Source: DASYPQ01 sp036006425
GTDB lineage: Bacteria; Planctomycetota; UBA1135; GCA-002686595
Assembly (NCBI GenBank): GCA_036006425.1
Contig: DASYPQ010000002.1
Location: 15,057-79,056 of the forward strand
DNA: 64,000 nucleotides
Direction of reading: 5' to 3'
Under the pieces are notes generated by a model. That model was not told where the DNA came from. It saw only the letters and a program-made list of their open reading frames with translations, and did no database searches. The position numbers and the translations under genes were made by a program. Positions within the stretch are counted from its first letter, which is position 1. Each line of letters opens with the position of its first letter. Below, piece by piece: positions 45,181-53,029 of this stretch.

Positions 45181-45495
45181 ATGTACGCCATCATCCAGGA
45201 TCGCAAACGCCAGGCGACCGTCCGCAAGGGCGACGTCATCCTGTGCGACTTGAACACCGACAAGAAGCCGGGTGACGAGATCACCTTCGACGAAGTGCTG
45301 CTCCTCGGCAACGAAGGCAACATCACGCTCGGCAAGCCCACCGTGAAGGGCGCCCGCGTCACCGGCGAAGTCATCGCCGAGGTCAAGGGACCGAAGGTCG
45401 TCGCCTTCCGCTTCAAGCGCCGCAAGGGCGTCCGCCGCAAGCGCGGTCACCGCGAGCGCTACACCCAGGTCAAGATCACGGGCATCCACGCCTAG
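45181..45495 (+). CDS. rplU: 50S ribosomal protein L21
   Basis: 50S protein binding 23S rRNA with L20. The 104-aa product starts 'MYAIIQDRKRQATVRKGDVI' and has 'FDEVLLLG', 'ITLGKPTVKGARVTGEVI' and 'FRFKRRKG.RRKRGHRE.YTQVKI.GI', the L21 signature. ATG 45181 is preceded by acggag. It leads the rplU-rpmA-obgE group. Confidence 0.96.
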   Translation: MYAIIQDRKRQATVRKGDVILCDLNTDKKPGDEITFDEVLLLGNEGNITLGKPTVKGARVTGEVIAEVKGPKVVAFRFKRRKGVRRKRGHRERYTQVKITGIHA

Positions 45496-45507
45496 GAGCG
45501 ACGCACC

Positions 45508-45756
45508 ATGGCACACAAGAAAGGTGGCGGCTCCACCCGCAACGGCCGCGACAGCAACCCGCAGTTCCGCGGCATCAAGCGCTTCGGCGGCCAAGCGGTC
45601 TCCGCCGGCACGATCATCGTCCGCCAGTGCGGCACGGTCTTCCACGCCGGCAAGCACGTCGGACAGGGCACCGACTACACGCTCTTCGCGCTCGTCGACG
45701 GCACCGTCCGCTTCCAGGACAACCGCAAGGTCCACGTCGATCCGATCGCGAAGTAG
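45508..45756 (+). CDS. rpmA: 50S ribosomal protein L27
   Basis: 50S protein whose N-terminus reaches the peptidyl transferase centre. The 82-aa product reads 'MAHKKGGGSTRNGRDS..', with 'GQ.V.AG.IIVRQ.GT.FHAG.NVG.G.DYTLFAL.DG.V.F'-type pattern and 'GTDYTLFALVDG' visible. There is no N-terminal cleavage motif, so it is the E. coli form. It follows rplU by 12 bases with no ysxB between. Confidence 0.96.
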   Translation: MAHKKGGGSTRNGRDSNPQFRGIKRFGGQAVSAGTIIVRQCGTVFHAGKHVGQGTDYTLFALVDGTVRFQDNRKVHVDPIAK

Positions 45757-45822
45757 CGCGCGAGCGCGCTCCGCGACTCCGCTTCGGAGCCCCGCGCTTC
45801 GACGCGCCTCTCGGTTTTCCCG

Positions 45823-46818
45823 ATGTTCCGCGACGAGGCCGAGATCGAGGTGATCGCCGGACGCGGCGGAGACGGCGTCGTCTCCTTCCGCCGCGAGAAG
45901 TTCGTGCCCCGCGGCGGCCCCGACGGCGGCGACGGCGGCTCGGGCGGCAGCGTCGTCCTCGTCGCGTCGCCGAGCCTCAATTCGCTCCTTCCGATCGGCC
46001 GCCGCTTCACGTACCGCGCGGAGAGCGGACGCCCCGGCGCCGGCGCGAACAAATCCGGCCGCGGCGCCGAGGATCTCGAGATCGAAGTCCCGGTCGGCAC
46101 ACAGGTCTACGACCGCGAGCGCGGCAATCTCCTGCGCGACCTCGCGCGCGCGGGCGACCGCGTCGTCGCGGCGCAAGGCGGCTCCGGCGGCAAGGGCAAC
46201 GTGCGCTTCGCGAGCTCCGTCCGCCAGGCGCCGCGCATCGCGACACCGGGTGAAGCGGGGGAGAAGCGCTTCCTGCGCCTCGAGCTCAAGCTCTTCGCCG
46301 AAGTCGGACTCGTCGGTCTCCCGAACGCGGGCAAGTCGACGTTCCTCGCCGCGGTCACCGCCGCGACGCCGAAGATCGCGGACTACCCGTTCACGACGCT
46401 TGTGCCGCAGGTCGGCATCGCGCGGCTCTCCGACACGCAGACGCTCGTGATCGCCGACTTGCCCGGACTCATCGAGGGCGCTTCGGAGGGACACGGCCTC
46501 GGCCACCGTTTCCTCCGGCACGTCGAGCGCTGTCGGGTGATCGTCCAGCTCGTCGACGTCGGCGACGACGCGGTGACGCCGCCCGAGGAAGCCTGGCGCA
46601 TCGTCGACGCCGAGCTCGCGCGCTTCTCGGACGACCTCGCGCGCCGCCCGAGGCTCCTCGCCGCGAGCAAGTGCGAGAGCCCCGAAGCCGAGCGCCGGGC
46701 CGGGGAGCTCGAGGCCGCGAGCGGCGTCCGGGTCTGGCGCGTCTCCAGCTCCCGGAGGTCCGGGCTCGACGCGCTCCTGACCGAGGCCCACCGCCGCGTC
46801 CGGGATGCGGCTTCGTAG
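45823..46818 (+). CDS. obgE: Obg-family GTPase with altered G4 motif
   Basis: Ribosome-associated GTPase, 331 aa. The Obg fold is at 1-155 ('GGDGVVSFRREKFVPRGGPDGGDGG', 'GKGNVRFASS'). The G domain has G1 'GLPNAGKST' (Lys171), a switch block 'DYPFTTLVPQVG', G3 Asp212 'DLPGLIEGA' and 'GHRFLRHVERC'. The G4 position that should read NKxD is 'SKCE' (282-285), and the protein ends soon after. GTP specificity may therefore be relaxed (inference). It follows rpmA by 66 bases, the standard rplU-rpmA-obg order. Confidence 0.9.
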   Translation: MFRDEAEIEVIAGRGGDGVVSFRREKFVPRGGPDGGDGGSGGSVVLVASPSLNSLLPIGRRFTYRAESGRPGAGANKSGRGAEDLEIEVPVGTQVYDRERGNLLRDLARAGDRVVAAQGGSGGKGNVRFASSVRQAPRIATPGEAGEKRFLRLELKLFAEVGLVGLPNAGKSTFLAAVTAATPKIADYPFTTLVPQVGIARLSDTQTLVIADLPGLIEGASEGHGLGHRFLRHVERCRVIVQLVDVGDDAVTPPEEAWRIVDAELARFSDDLARRPRLLAASKCESPEAERRAGELEAASGVRVWRVSSSRRSGLDALLTEAHRRVRDAAS

Positions 46819-46924
46819 GTCCGGACACCGGGCGGATCTCAAGCTGGGCTGCCCGGACGGCCGATCCTCATGAGCCGGCTCGGCTCGGGGAGATCCCCCC
46901 GCGTTCCCCCCGGCGGAGCCTCGC

Positions 46925-48274
46925 ATGCCCTCACCCGATCCGCGCATCCCCGACGAGGACCTGAGTTTCCGGGACGTGGCCAAGAGCCTCGGCGCCTCCG
47001 GAGTGCGGGTCAGCGGTGCGGGCGTTCCCGCGCCCGTCGCACCGATGCCTCCGGCGCCGCTGCCCTCCGCCGAGGTCCCGCCCTCGCTGAACTCGACCGC
47101 GATCTCGCCGCGTCACCAGCTCGAAGCCTGGCTCGCGATCATGGTCAAGAACGGGGCGAGCGACTTGATCCTGCGCGCGGGCGGTCGTCCGTCGCTCCGC
47201 ACCGACGGGAAGATCGCGTTCCTGCCCGGCCGCGTTCCGAACGCCGGCGCCCTGCTCGAGGTGCTCGACGGGATCATCGGCCGGGAGCGCATGGAGACCT
47301 GGCGCGAGCGGGGCTCGACCGACGCCGCGATGCACCTCGACGGCCTCGGGCGATTCCGCATGAACGCGTACCGCCAGCTCGGCGACCCCGCGGTCGTCTT
47401 GCGGCGCATCTCGCAGGATCCGCCCTCGCTGGAGCAGCTCGAGCTTCCGACCGAGTCGCTCAAGAAGCTCGCGGCGCGCAAGCGCGGACTCATCCTCGTC
47501 ACCGGCATCGCCGGCTCCGGCAAGTCGACGACGCTCGGCGGGATGATCCAGTACATGAACGAGAACATCGAGCGCCACGTCGTGACGCTCGAGGACCCGG
47601 TCGAGATGCTCTTCCCCGAGAAGCGTTGCGTGATCAGCCAGCGCGAGGTGGGCACGGACTGCCGGACCTTCCAGGAAGGCTTGCGCCACGCCCTGCGCCA
47701 GAGCCCCGACGTCATCCTGATCGGCGAAATGCGCGACGCGGAGACCGTGACGGCGGCCCTCGACGCGACCGAGACCGGACACCTCGTCCTCTCGACGCTG
47801 CACACCGTGAACGCCCCGCAGACCGTGGAGCGCATCCTGTCGTTCTACGCGCCCCAGCAGCACGCGCAGGTTCGCCAGCGCCTGGCGGAGAACCTCGCCG
47901 GCGTCCTGTCGCAGCGCCTGATCCCGCGCGCGGGCGGCAAGGGCCTCCTGCCCGCGTTCGAGCTCATGCTGTCGACGCCGCACATCCGCGAGCTGCTCGC
48001 CGAGGGCAACATCGGGGAGATGGCCCGGGTAATCGAGCAGGGGACCGAGCGGGGCCTCGTTTCCTTCAACATGTCTCTCCGGCGCCTCGTCCAGGAGCGC
48101 AAGGCCGACGTGAACGACGCGCTCGCGGCGAGCGACCGCCCCGAGGAGCTGATCCTCGCCTTGCGCGGGTTCACGGGGAGCGCCGCCCGACCCGAGGTGG
48201 ACCTCACCCGCAAGGGCAAAGGGGACCGGGACGGGCTCCGGATCGCGAAGCCCGACAACAAGAAGCGGGAATAG
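46925..48274 (+). CDS. pilT: PilT/PilU-family pilus retraction ATPase
   Basis: Hexameric secretion ATPase of 449 aa. Residues 1-60 are a Pro/Ala-rich non-conserved extension. The PilT core starts 'QLEAWLAIMVKNGASDLILRAGGRPSLRTDGKI' and has Walker A 'GIAGSGKSTTL', Asp box 'EDPVEMLF', Walker B 'ILIGEMRDAET' and His box 'ATETGHLVLSTLHT'. Nearer the C-terminus comes 'AENLAGVLSQRLIPRAGGKG', the PilT-type segment. The C-terminal 35 residues are basic and low complexity. It is not clear whether it is PilT or PilU. Confidence 0.88.
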   Translation: MPSPDPRIPDEDLSFRDVAKSLGASGVRVSGAGVPAPVAPMPPAPLPSAEVPPSLNSTAISPRHQLEAWLAIMVKNGASDLILRAGGRPSLRTDGKIAFLPGRVPNAGALLEVLDGIIGRERMETWRERGSTDAAMHLDGLGRFRMNAYRQLGDPAVVLRRISQDPPSLEQLELPTESLKKLAARKRGLILVTGIAGSGKSTTLGGMIQYMNENIERHVVTLEDPVEMLFPEKRCVISQREVGTDCRTFQEGLRHALRQSPDVILIGEMRDAETVTAALDATETGHLVLSTLHTVNAPQTVERILSFYAPQQHAQVRQRLAENLAGVLSQRLIPRAGGKGLLPAFELMLSTPHIRELLAEGNIGEMARVIEQGTERGLVSFNMSLRRLVQERKADVNDALAASDRPEELILALRGFTGSAARPEVDLTRKGKGDRDGLRIAKPDNKKRE

Positions 48275-48324
48275 GTCCGGCCGGGGAGCGTCGCTCGGCG
48301 GTTCCGGAAGGGACAGCCAGCGGG

Positions 48325-48354
48325 TTGGCGACAACTTGCGGCGGGGGCTAGGAT
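48325..48354 (+). promoter_or_regulatory. Candidate promoter for the GspC-like gene
   Basis: TTGGCG (48325-48330), 18 bases, TAGGAT (48349-48354), with the ATG at 48370. Transcription would start about 8 bases before the ATG, a very short leader. Confidence 0.35.
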
Positions 48355-48369
48355 GCCCCGGAGCACGCG

Positions 48370-49419
48370 ATGAACATCGGCCAGATCAAAATCCTCTCCT
48401 GGGGCGCAGCAGGCCTCCTGACCACCGGACTCGGGCTCTACGTCGCGGTCTTCGTCCGCGACCTCGAGTCGAAGCGCAAGCCGCCCGACGCGGCCAAGAT
48501 CCAGGCGGCCCTCGAGGCCGCCGAGCCCGCGAAGCCGAAGGCCGCGGATCTCGTTCCGTACGAGGACATCCGGCGCCTCTTCCTCCCGAGCTGCGAGCAC
48601 TGCAAGGAGAACCCGCACTGCCGGCACCTGAACTGGACCGGCAAGCCGCCGCCGCCGCCGGCCGCGCCGACGAATCCGGACGTGGACGTCAAGCCGCCGG
48701 TCGTCGCGATCGCCGAGCTCGTGCGGATCGGGATGATCCAGGCCGACCTGAGCGACAGCAAGCTCTCGCGCGTCTGGCTCAAGTACCGCCCGAAGGCGAG
48801 CGTGCAGAACAACGCGCCGGCGGGCGGGTTCCTGCTCCGTGAAGGCGATCACCTCGTCTCTCCGTACCAGTACGCGCGCATCGAGACGATCAACTCGCAG
48901 GCGGTCGTGTTCGCGTTCGACGACGCGAATCGCGAAGCCGAGACGATCACGCCCGACGAGTTCGACTTGAAGTCGACGATCGTGCAGGTCGACCCGGACG
49001 GCGTGATCATGCCCAAGATCACCGGCATCCCGCGCGGGAGCCAGATGCCGTGGCGGCCGAACAAGACGACCGAGTTCGGGCAGAACAAGTTCATGCTCGG
49101 CCTCGAGGACGTCGCCTACGCGAACGACAACTATGCGAAGATCCTGGCGGAGGACATTCGCACGGGGAGGCACCAGGACGCGCGGACCGGCAAGTACGAC
49201 GGCATCGAGATCCAGGCCGTCAGCGCCGGTTCCTTCGCCGAGCGCCACGGCGCGCAAGAAGGCGACATCATCAAGAGCGTGAACGGGCACCCGGTGACGA
49301 GCGTCCAGGACGCGATCAACTACGCCAAGATGAACGCGAACCAGTTCACCACGTGGGAGATCGTCATCGAGCGCAACGGGAAGCTGCAGACGTTCTACTA
49401 CCACAGCCCGCAGCAGTGA
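48370..49419 (+). CDS. GspC-like protein with PDZ domain
   Basis: Inner-membrane protein of 349 aa with a transmembrane segment (about residues 9-28). A Cys-rich motif 'CEHCKENPHC' lies near residue 79. A homology region follows ('IGMIQADLSDSKLSRVWLKY' to 'YARIETINSQAVVFAFDD'), as in type II secretion GspC. The C-terminal PDZ domain ('YDGIEIQAVSAGSFAERHG' then 'GDIIKSVNGHPVTSVQDA') completes it. The order membrane segment, HR domain, PDZ fits GspC. A PilT-family ATPase precedes it. It may recruit substrates to the secretin (inference). Confidence 0.7.
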   Translation: MNIGQIKILSWGAAGLLTTGLGLYVAVFVRDLESKRKPPDAAKIQAALEAAEPAKPKAADLVPYEDIRRLFLPSCEHCKENPHCRHLNWTGKPPPPPAAPTNPDVDVKPPVVAIAELVRIGMIQADLSDSKLSRVWLKYRPKASVQNNAPAGGFLLREGDHLVSPYQYARIETINSQAVVFAFDDANREAETITPDEFDLKSTIVQVDPDGVIMPKITGIPRGSQMPWRPNKTTEFGQNKFMLGLEDVAYANDNYAKILAEDIRTGRHQDARTGKYDGIEIQAVSAGSFAERHGAQEGDIIKSVNGHPVTSVQDAINYAKMNANQFTTWEIVIERNGKLQTFYYHSPQQ

Positions 49420-49444
49420 GAGGGCCGCGGGGGGCGACCCGCGC

Positions 49445-50206
49445 ATGCCCCCGCGCATGAACGTCCTCACCGGCGATCTCGGCAACAGCCGCAGCAAGTT
49501 CCGCGCGTGGAGCGTCGAGGACGGCCGAGCGCCCCGGCTGATCGGATCCGCGGATTTCGACACGGCGCCGGGACTGGGCGCGCAGGTCCGCGCGTGGCGC
49601 GCGAGCGCGCCGCGCATCGATGCGGTCGCGCTCGCGAACGTCGCGTCGCCCGCGATCGAGGCCGAGCTCCTCGACGCGCTCGCCGCGCGCGCGCCCGATC
49701 CCGGGCTCGCGATCGCGTGCCGCGCACCCGAGCGCGTGGGCCGCGATCGGCTCTTCGCCGCGCGCGGCGCGCTCGAGCTCCTCGCCGACGACGCCGCCGG
49801 CGCGATCGTGATCGACGCGGGGACGGCGCTGACCGTCGACGCCGTCCGCGCCGACAGGGTCTTTCTCGGCGGCGCGATCGCTCCCGGGCCCAAGCTCCTC
49901 GCGCAGGCGCTCGCGGACGGCACGGCCAGGTTGCCACGGGTCACACCGCGGACCGACGTCGCCGCGCTCGGCCGCGACACGGAGGAAGCGCTCCTCGCCG
50001 GCGTCGTGATCGGATTCCGCGGTGCCGCGCGGGAGCTCGCGCGCGGCGTCGCAGCGGAGAGCGGGCTCGCCGACGCGCCGCTGTTCCTCACCGGAGGGGC
50101 GTGCGGATTCCTGATCGATCCGCCCGTGTTCCCGGCCGCGCGGCACGTCGAGGATCTCGTCCATCTGGGACTGCTCGCCGCGTGCAGGGACGGAGCTTCC
50201 CCGTGA
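49445..50206 (+). CDS. coaX: Type III pantothenate kinase
   Basis: First step of coenzyme A synthesis, ATP + pantothenate to 4'-phosphopantothenate. The 253-aa product has 'LTGDLGNSRSKF' with the phosphate-binding Asp11, 'GRDRLFAARGAL' in place of 'G.DR.....A', 'IVIDAGTALTVDAV', and 'GGAIAPGPKLLAQALADGTARLP', the CoaX pattern. A start at 49445 or at the internal ATG 49457 is possible. The stop overlaps the next gene as GTGA. Confidence 0.85.
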   Translation: MPPRMNVLTGDLGNSRSKFRAWSVEDGRAPRLIGSADFDTAPGLGAQVRAWRASAPRIDAVALANVASPAIEAELLDALAARAPDPGLAIACRAPERVGRDRLFAARGALELLADDAAGAIVIDAGTALTVDAVRADRVFLGGAIAPGPKLLAQALADGTARLPRVTPRTDVAALGRDTEEALLAGVVIGFRGAARELARGVAAESGLADAPLFLTGGACGFLIDPPVFPAARHVEDLVHLGLLAACRDGASP

Positions 50207-51270
50207 GCCTCGAGATCGTCGAGCTCACCCCGCGCGGGAGCGGCGCCGTCTCGGTCCTGCGCGTGCGCGGTGCGGACGCCGCGCGCTGGGTGAGGGATCT
50301 CTGCGGCGGAGTCGACATCGCGGCGGACGCTCCCCGCTGCGTGCGGCTGCGCCTCGGGGAGGAGGACCTCGACGAGGCCCTCGCGTGCGTGCTGCCGTCC
50401 GGCGAGATCGAAATCCACGTGCACGGCAGTCCGACCCTCGTCCGCCGCCTCGTGGAATGCGGCGCCGCCCCGGATGCTGCGCGGCGCTCGGTCGAAGTCG
50501 AAGCCGCCGAGAAGCTCGCCCACGCCCCCTGCGAGGCCGCCGCCCGCATCCTGCTCGACCAGGCCGAGGGAGCGCTCGCGCGCGAGCTGCGCGCTCTCTC
50601 CGGCGCGGCTTCGCCCGAGGACGATCGCCGCATCGACCTCCTGCTCGCCCGCTGGACCGTCGCGCGCCGCGCTCTCGAGCCGGCCGAGGTCGTGATCGCG
50701 GGGGAGGTGAACGCGGGCAAGTCGACGCTGTTCAACGCGCTGCTCGGCGAAGGCCGCGCGCTCGTGTCGTCCGAGCCGGGGACGACGCGCGATCGGCTGC
50801 GCGCGCGCGCGCAGCTCGGCGCGTGGCCCGCGTGGATCTCGGACACGGCCGGCGAGCGCGAGCCGACGTGCGACGTCGAGCGCGAAGGGCGCGAGCGGGC
50901 GCGGCGCGCGCGCGCGTCGGCCGATCTCGTGCTCTGGCTCGAGCCGAGCGCGCGCGAGGCACCCGAGCCGGACGAACGCACGATCGTCGTGCACACGTTC
51001 GCGGACCGGCAGCCGATCGCGACACGCGCGCGCGGCGCGATCTCCGCGCTGCGGGATCCCGTCGGCGCCCGCGCGCACATCGCGGAGCGGTTCCGTGCGG
51101 CGTTCGCGCTCCCCCCGGACCCGTGGGAACCGGGCACCGGAGTTCCGGTCACTTCCGAGCAGGCACGCGCCGTCGCGAGGCTGCGGGGACTCGCGGGGAG
51201 CGCGCTCCGGCGGGCGGTCGAAGCGCTCCTCGAGGGCTCCGACGTTGCGCGCGCGCAGGGCGAGCCGTAG
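50203..51270 (+). CDS. MnmE/TrmE-like GTPase, degenerate and lacking the C-terminal Cys
   Basis: Protein of 355 aa with TrmE-like N-terminal domain ('SLEIVELTPRGSGAVSVLRVRGADA') and helical domain around an inserted GTPase. G1 is 'GEVNAGKSTLFNAL' (Lys173). G2-like is 'SEPGTTRDRL', and G3 is 'SDTAGERE' (Asp214). The expected NKxD is absent: the matching stretch reads 'TIVVHTFADRQ'. The C-terminal FCIGK Cys needed for tRNA modification is missing and the protein ends about 90 residues short of MnmE. It is probably a divergent paralogue. GTG at 50203 overlaps coaX. Confidence 0.7.
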   Translation: MSLEIVELTPRGSGAVSVLRVRGADAARWVRDLCGGVDIAADAPRCVRLRLGEEDLDEALACVLPSGEIEIHVHGSPTLVRRLVECGAAPDAARRSVEVEAAEKLAHAPCEAAARILLDQAEGALARELRALSGAASPEDDRRIDLLLARWTVARRALEPAEVVIAGEVNAGKSTLFNALLGEGRALVSSEPGTTRDRLRARAQLGAWPAWISDTAGEREPTCDVEREGRERARRARASADLVLWLEPSAREAPEPDERTIVVHTFADRQPIATRARGAISALRDPVGARAHIAERFRAAFALPPDPWEPGTGVPVTSEQARAVARLRGLAGSALRRAVEALLEGSDVARAQGEP

Positions 51271-51288
51271 AGTGGTCGCTCGGCCAAC

Positions 51289-52635
51289 ATGACCGGGATC
51301 CGCCATCTCGTCTCGATCGACGATCTGTCGGTCCCCGAGATTCGCGACATCCTCGAGACCGCGCAGCGCTTCGCGAAGGATCTCAAGGCTTCCGCCGGGC
51401 TGTGCCGCGGGATGATCTCCGCGAGCCTCTTCTACGAGGCGTCGACGCGCACGCGCCTGTCCTTCGAATCGGCGATGCTGCGCCTCGGCGGCGGGACGCT
51501 GACGGCGGCGGACATGCGGACGATGAGCGCGTCGAAGGGCGAGTCCCTGGCCGACACGGTGCGCGTCGTCGGCGGCGCGTACGCCGACATCATCGTGCTC
51601 CGGCACCCGAGCGAGGGCGCCGCGCGGCTCGCGGCGCAGTACTCGCCCGTGCCGGTGATCAACGCGGGCGACGGGAGCCACGAGCACCCGACGCAGACCC
51701 TGTGCGACCTCTACAGCCTGTGGGTCGAGCACGGCCGCATCGAGGGCCTTGACGTCGTGCTCGCGGGCGATCTGCGCTACAGCCGCACGATCCACTCGTT
51801 CGCCTACGCGCTCGCGCGCTTCTCCGCGAACATCGTCTGCGTGCCCCAACCCGGCTTCGAGATGCCCGACTACATCGTCGAGCGCCTGCGCCAGGATTTC
51901 GGCGTGGAGCCGCTGCGCGCCGACGCGACGCGTCTCGGGGATCTCGCCGCGCGTTCGGACGCGGTCTACTTGACGCCGCAGAAGCCGCACCAGCTCTCGC
52001 TGTTCACGGACGCGCGCGGCTTCTCGGTCGACCGCGTCGACGCGGTCTACATGACGCGTCCGCAGACCGAACGGCATCCGCAGGGGAACACGGGGCCCGA
52101 GGCGTACTTCCAGCTCGGGAAGCGCTCGCTCGCCGTCCAGCCGCTGAAGGATGCCGTCGTGATGCACCCGCTCCCGCGCCGCGACGAGATCAGCTCGGAC
52201 ATCGACGACGATCCGCGCAGCATCTACTTCAAGCAGGCCGCGCGCGGCGTCCCGATCCGGATGGCGATCCTGGCGCGCCTGCTGGGCGCGGTCCCGGGCG
52301 CGACGCTGACCGCGAACCCTCCGCCGGCCGGGCTCGCCGTGACGACGGGGCCGAACCCGTGCACGAACCCGACGTGCATCTCCCGCACCGAGGCGCGCCA
52401 CGTCGTGCCGATGCTCGAGGTCTCCTCGCGCGCGCCGCTGCGCGCGCAGTGCACCTACTGCTCCCAGCAGATCGTGTTCACGCTGGTCGGATGCTCGACC
52501 ACCGGACGCTGGCACGAGCCCGAATCGCCGGAGGTGCGCAAGATCCGCCCGGACCATCTGGTCTTCCTCCGCGACGCGGAGCAGGGCGCGAGTCTCGGCT
52601 TCGCGCCGGTCGAACGCCCGGCCGCCGCGACCTGA
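51289..52635 (+). CDS. pyrB: Aspartate carbamoyltransferase fused to a PyrI-type zinc domain
   Basis: Makes carbamoyl-aspartate in pyrimidine synthesis. Residues 1-332 are a complete catalytic chain: 'YEASTRTRLSFE' (carbamoyl-phosphate loop), 'EHPTQTLCDL', and 'HPLPRRDE'. After it come about 116 residues with C358-x4-C363-x24-C388-x2-C391 in 'PCTNPTCIS..E' and 'CTYCS'. This spacing and wording match the zinc domain of E. coli PyrI (C109, C114, C138, C141). The PyrI nucleotide-binding domain is missing. The start lies 18 bases after the MnmE-like gene. Confidence 0.9.
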   Translation: MTGIRHLVSIDDLSVPEIRDILETAQRFAKDLKASAGLCRGMISASLFYEASTRTRLSFESAMLRLGGGTLTAADMRTMSASKGESLADTVRVVGGAYADIIVLRHPSEGAARLAAQYSPVPVINAGDGSHEHPTQTLCDLYSLWVEHGRIEGLDVVLAGDLRYSRTIHSFAYALARFSANIVCVPQPGFEMPDYIVERLRQDFGVEPLRADATRLGDLAARSDAVYLTPQKPHQLSLFTDARGFSVDRVDAVYMTRPQTERHPQGNTGPEAYFQLGKRSLAVQPLKDAVVMHPLPRRDEISSDIDDDPRSIYFKQAARGVPIRMAILARLLGAVPGATLTANPPPAGLAVTTGPNPCTNPTCISRTEARHVVPMLEVSSRAPLRAQCTYCSQQIVFTLVGCSTTGRWHEPESPEVRKIRPDHLVFLRDAEQGASLGFAPVERPAAAT

Positions 52636-53029
52636 GCGTTTCCGCACGCGGTGCGACCCCAACTGCGTTTCGCACGCACGAACGCGGTCCTCGCCGCCGC
52701 GATCTCCGGCCTCCGCGAGGCCGGTAACTTGTTGGACCAGCCGAGGTTGAGCGGTAGCATGTGCGCCCCCCCAGGACCGGCACGCGGTTTGTCGGTTTGG
52801 CGCGGCTCGAGGCCGTTTCATCGCGCGTGTCGGGCGCAGGCAACCTGCGCTTGACCGTTCGACGACGGGCTCGAATCATGAGAATCCGACTTCGCTCTCC
52901 TGCCGAAGCCGACCCCCCGGCGAGGCGCGAGAGGGAACACCCCATCCCAAGCCTCGGCGATCCATCCGGACCCGAGCCTCGCCTCCGCGAGGTTCGCGCG
53001 TCCGCGACCCGCCGAGTGAATCGAAACCC
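52636..53029 (+). promoter_or_regulatory. Intergenic region with two candidate promoters
   Basis: 394 bases without a credible gene. Two sigma70-like matches lie ahead of the lipoprotein gene: TTGGAC (52732-52737), 17 bases, TAGCAT (52755-52760); and TTGACC (52851-52856), 17 bases, AATCAT (52874-52879). The first is the better. The leader would be 150-270 nt; small open frames here look like chance. Confidence 0.4.

Noticed and set aside
47845..52821. 1658-codon minus-strand open frame opposite pilT, gspC-like, coaX and pyrB
   Set aside because: Antisense shadow of several confident plus-strand genes; composition typical of complementary high-GC codons.
52636..53029. Small protein genes in the gap before the first surface lipoprotein
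   Set aside because: Short open frames here have no ribosome binding site, no motif and Arg/Pro-rich composition expected by chance.
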